This document shows, in pieces, positions 6,202 through 6,306 of a stretch of DNA of 6,306 nucleotides. Both the position numbers and the translations under genes were made by a program. This DNA comes from Chloroflexota bacterium (GTDB taxonomy: Bacteria; Chloroflexota; Dehalococcoidia; SAR202; UBA11138). Location: assembly GCA_022561955.1 (NCBI GenBank), contig JADFQF010000094.1, forward strand, positions 1 to 6,306. The letters run 5' to 3'. The stretch's first letter is position 1. Each line of letters starts with the position of its first letter. The notes under the pieces were generated by a model that made no database searches, was not told where the DNA came from, and was given only the letters and a program-made list of their open reading frames with translations.

Positions 6202-6306
6202 TTGTCAGGACTCTTGCCCTTACTCCGAGGAAGGCCGTTGTCGCATGTTGTAAGGCGAAATAAGGAGGCCTTGCTTGGCCTTTTCGCCGTCAGTGGTTTC
6301 GTTGCG
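6202..6306 (+). CDS. N-terminus of a probable ABC transporter permease (DppC/OppC-like), cut by the window edge
   Basis: Thirty-five codons are visible and run off the right edge. The frame opens after a TGA at 6187-6189; its first start is TTG 6202 with GGAGG six bases upstream. The peptide has a short N-terminal part, then a basic patch (R18, R19, K21) directly followed by a hydrophobic segment: HVVRRNKEALLGLFAVSGFV. The pattern RRN-K-x-ALLGL at the cytoplasmic edge of the first transmembrane helix is typical of DppC/OppC-type permeases of peptide and nickel ABC importers, where it commonly reads RRN-x-LAL-x-GL. The segment itself is seen; the family assignment is inference from about 20 residues. 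Another inner-membrane protein with a positive N-terminus is possible. It follows glyQS on the same strand after 227 bases, probably as a separate transcription unit. Confidence 0.5.
   Translation, partial: MSGLLPLLRGRPLSHVVRRNKEALLGLFAVSGFVA

Noticed and set aside
6189..6263. 24-codon ATG frame downstream of glyQS
   Set aside because: It has no ribosome binding site, is very short, and is overlapped by the better-supported frame at 6202.
6254..6288. Hairpin GGCGAAA...TTTCGCC with inner AGGCC/GGCCT stem as a terminator
   Set aside because: The pairing is real, with a 5-base bulge, but it lies inside the probable permease coding start and has no T-run after it, so a terminator role is unlikely.
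6144..6305. Minus-strand open frame of 53 codons entering from the right edge (and a shorter one ending at 6220)
   Set aside because: The translation resembles nothing and overlaps the plus-strand start that has a clear ribosome binding site and membrane-protein-like sequence. A longer contig would be needed to exclude it fully.

Overview
The window looks like a piece of a moderately GC-rich bacterial chromosome, most likely from a metagenomic or uncultured lineage. The single-subunit (dimeric alpha2-type) glycyl-tRNA synthetase with a zinc-ribbon insert, next to a YqjM-like flavin oxidoreductase tail and a peptide-transporter-like permease start, would fit Chloroflexota (Dehalococcoidia/SAR202-like). 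That placement is an impression from the protein sequences, not a computed result. No phage structural genes, insertion sequence, CRISPR array, tRNA or rRNA is visible.

Left part (1-2101). The window opens with the last 61 codons of an Old Yellow Enzyme-type NADH:flavin oxidoreductase (+). Eleven bases further lies the end of a convergent minus-strand pair: an unrecognised 308-residue protein that is clearly poorer in GC than everything around it (199-1125), and upstream of it a 273-residue metallo-beta-lactamase-fold protein related to the oxygen-binding diiron proteins (1180-2001). The latter has a good Shine-Dalgarno and a convincing sigma70-type promoter at 2073-2101.

Middle part (2102-4403). 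A gene-free stretch of almost 400 bases precedes a plus-strand cluster of unrecognised genes: a 177-residue protein with an acidic disordered tail, a probable 60-codon overlapping gene in another frame with its own strong ribosome binding site, a Trp-rich 157-residue protein, and a 235-residue receiver-domain protein. The receiver protein has all phospho-receiver residues but ends in a hydrophobic membrane-anchor-like helix instead of an output domain. A 9-bp stem-loop follows it.

Right part (4404-6306). An extended -10 promoter (TGCTATAAT) drives glyQS. Its position makes the farthest-upstream TTG start impossible for that transcript and points to GTG at 4634. A bulged hairpin followed by five Ts lies about 130 bases after glyQS. 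The final 105 bases are probably the start of a further plus-strand gene (TTG at 6202 behind GGAGG), whose 35 visible residues resemble the N-terminus of a DppC/OppC-type ABC permease.

The genes do not form one obvious pathway. Housekeeping genes (glyQS, oxidoreductase, transporter) flank a block of orphan or accessory genes (199-1125 and 2491-4403), where the novelty is concentrated.
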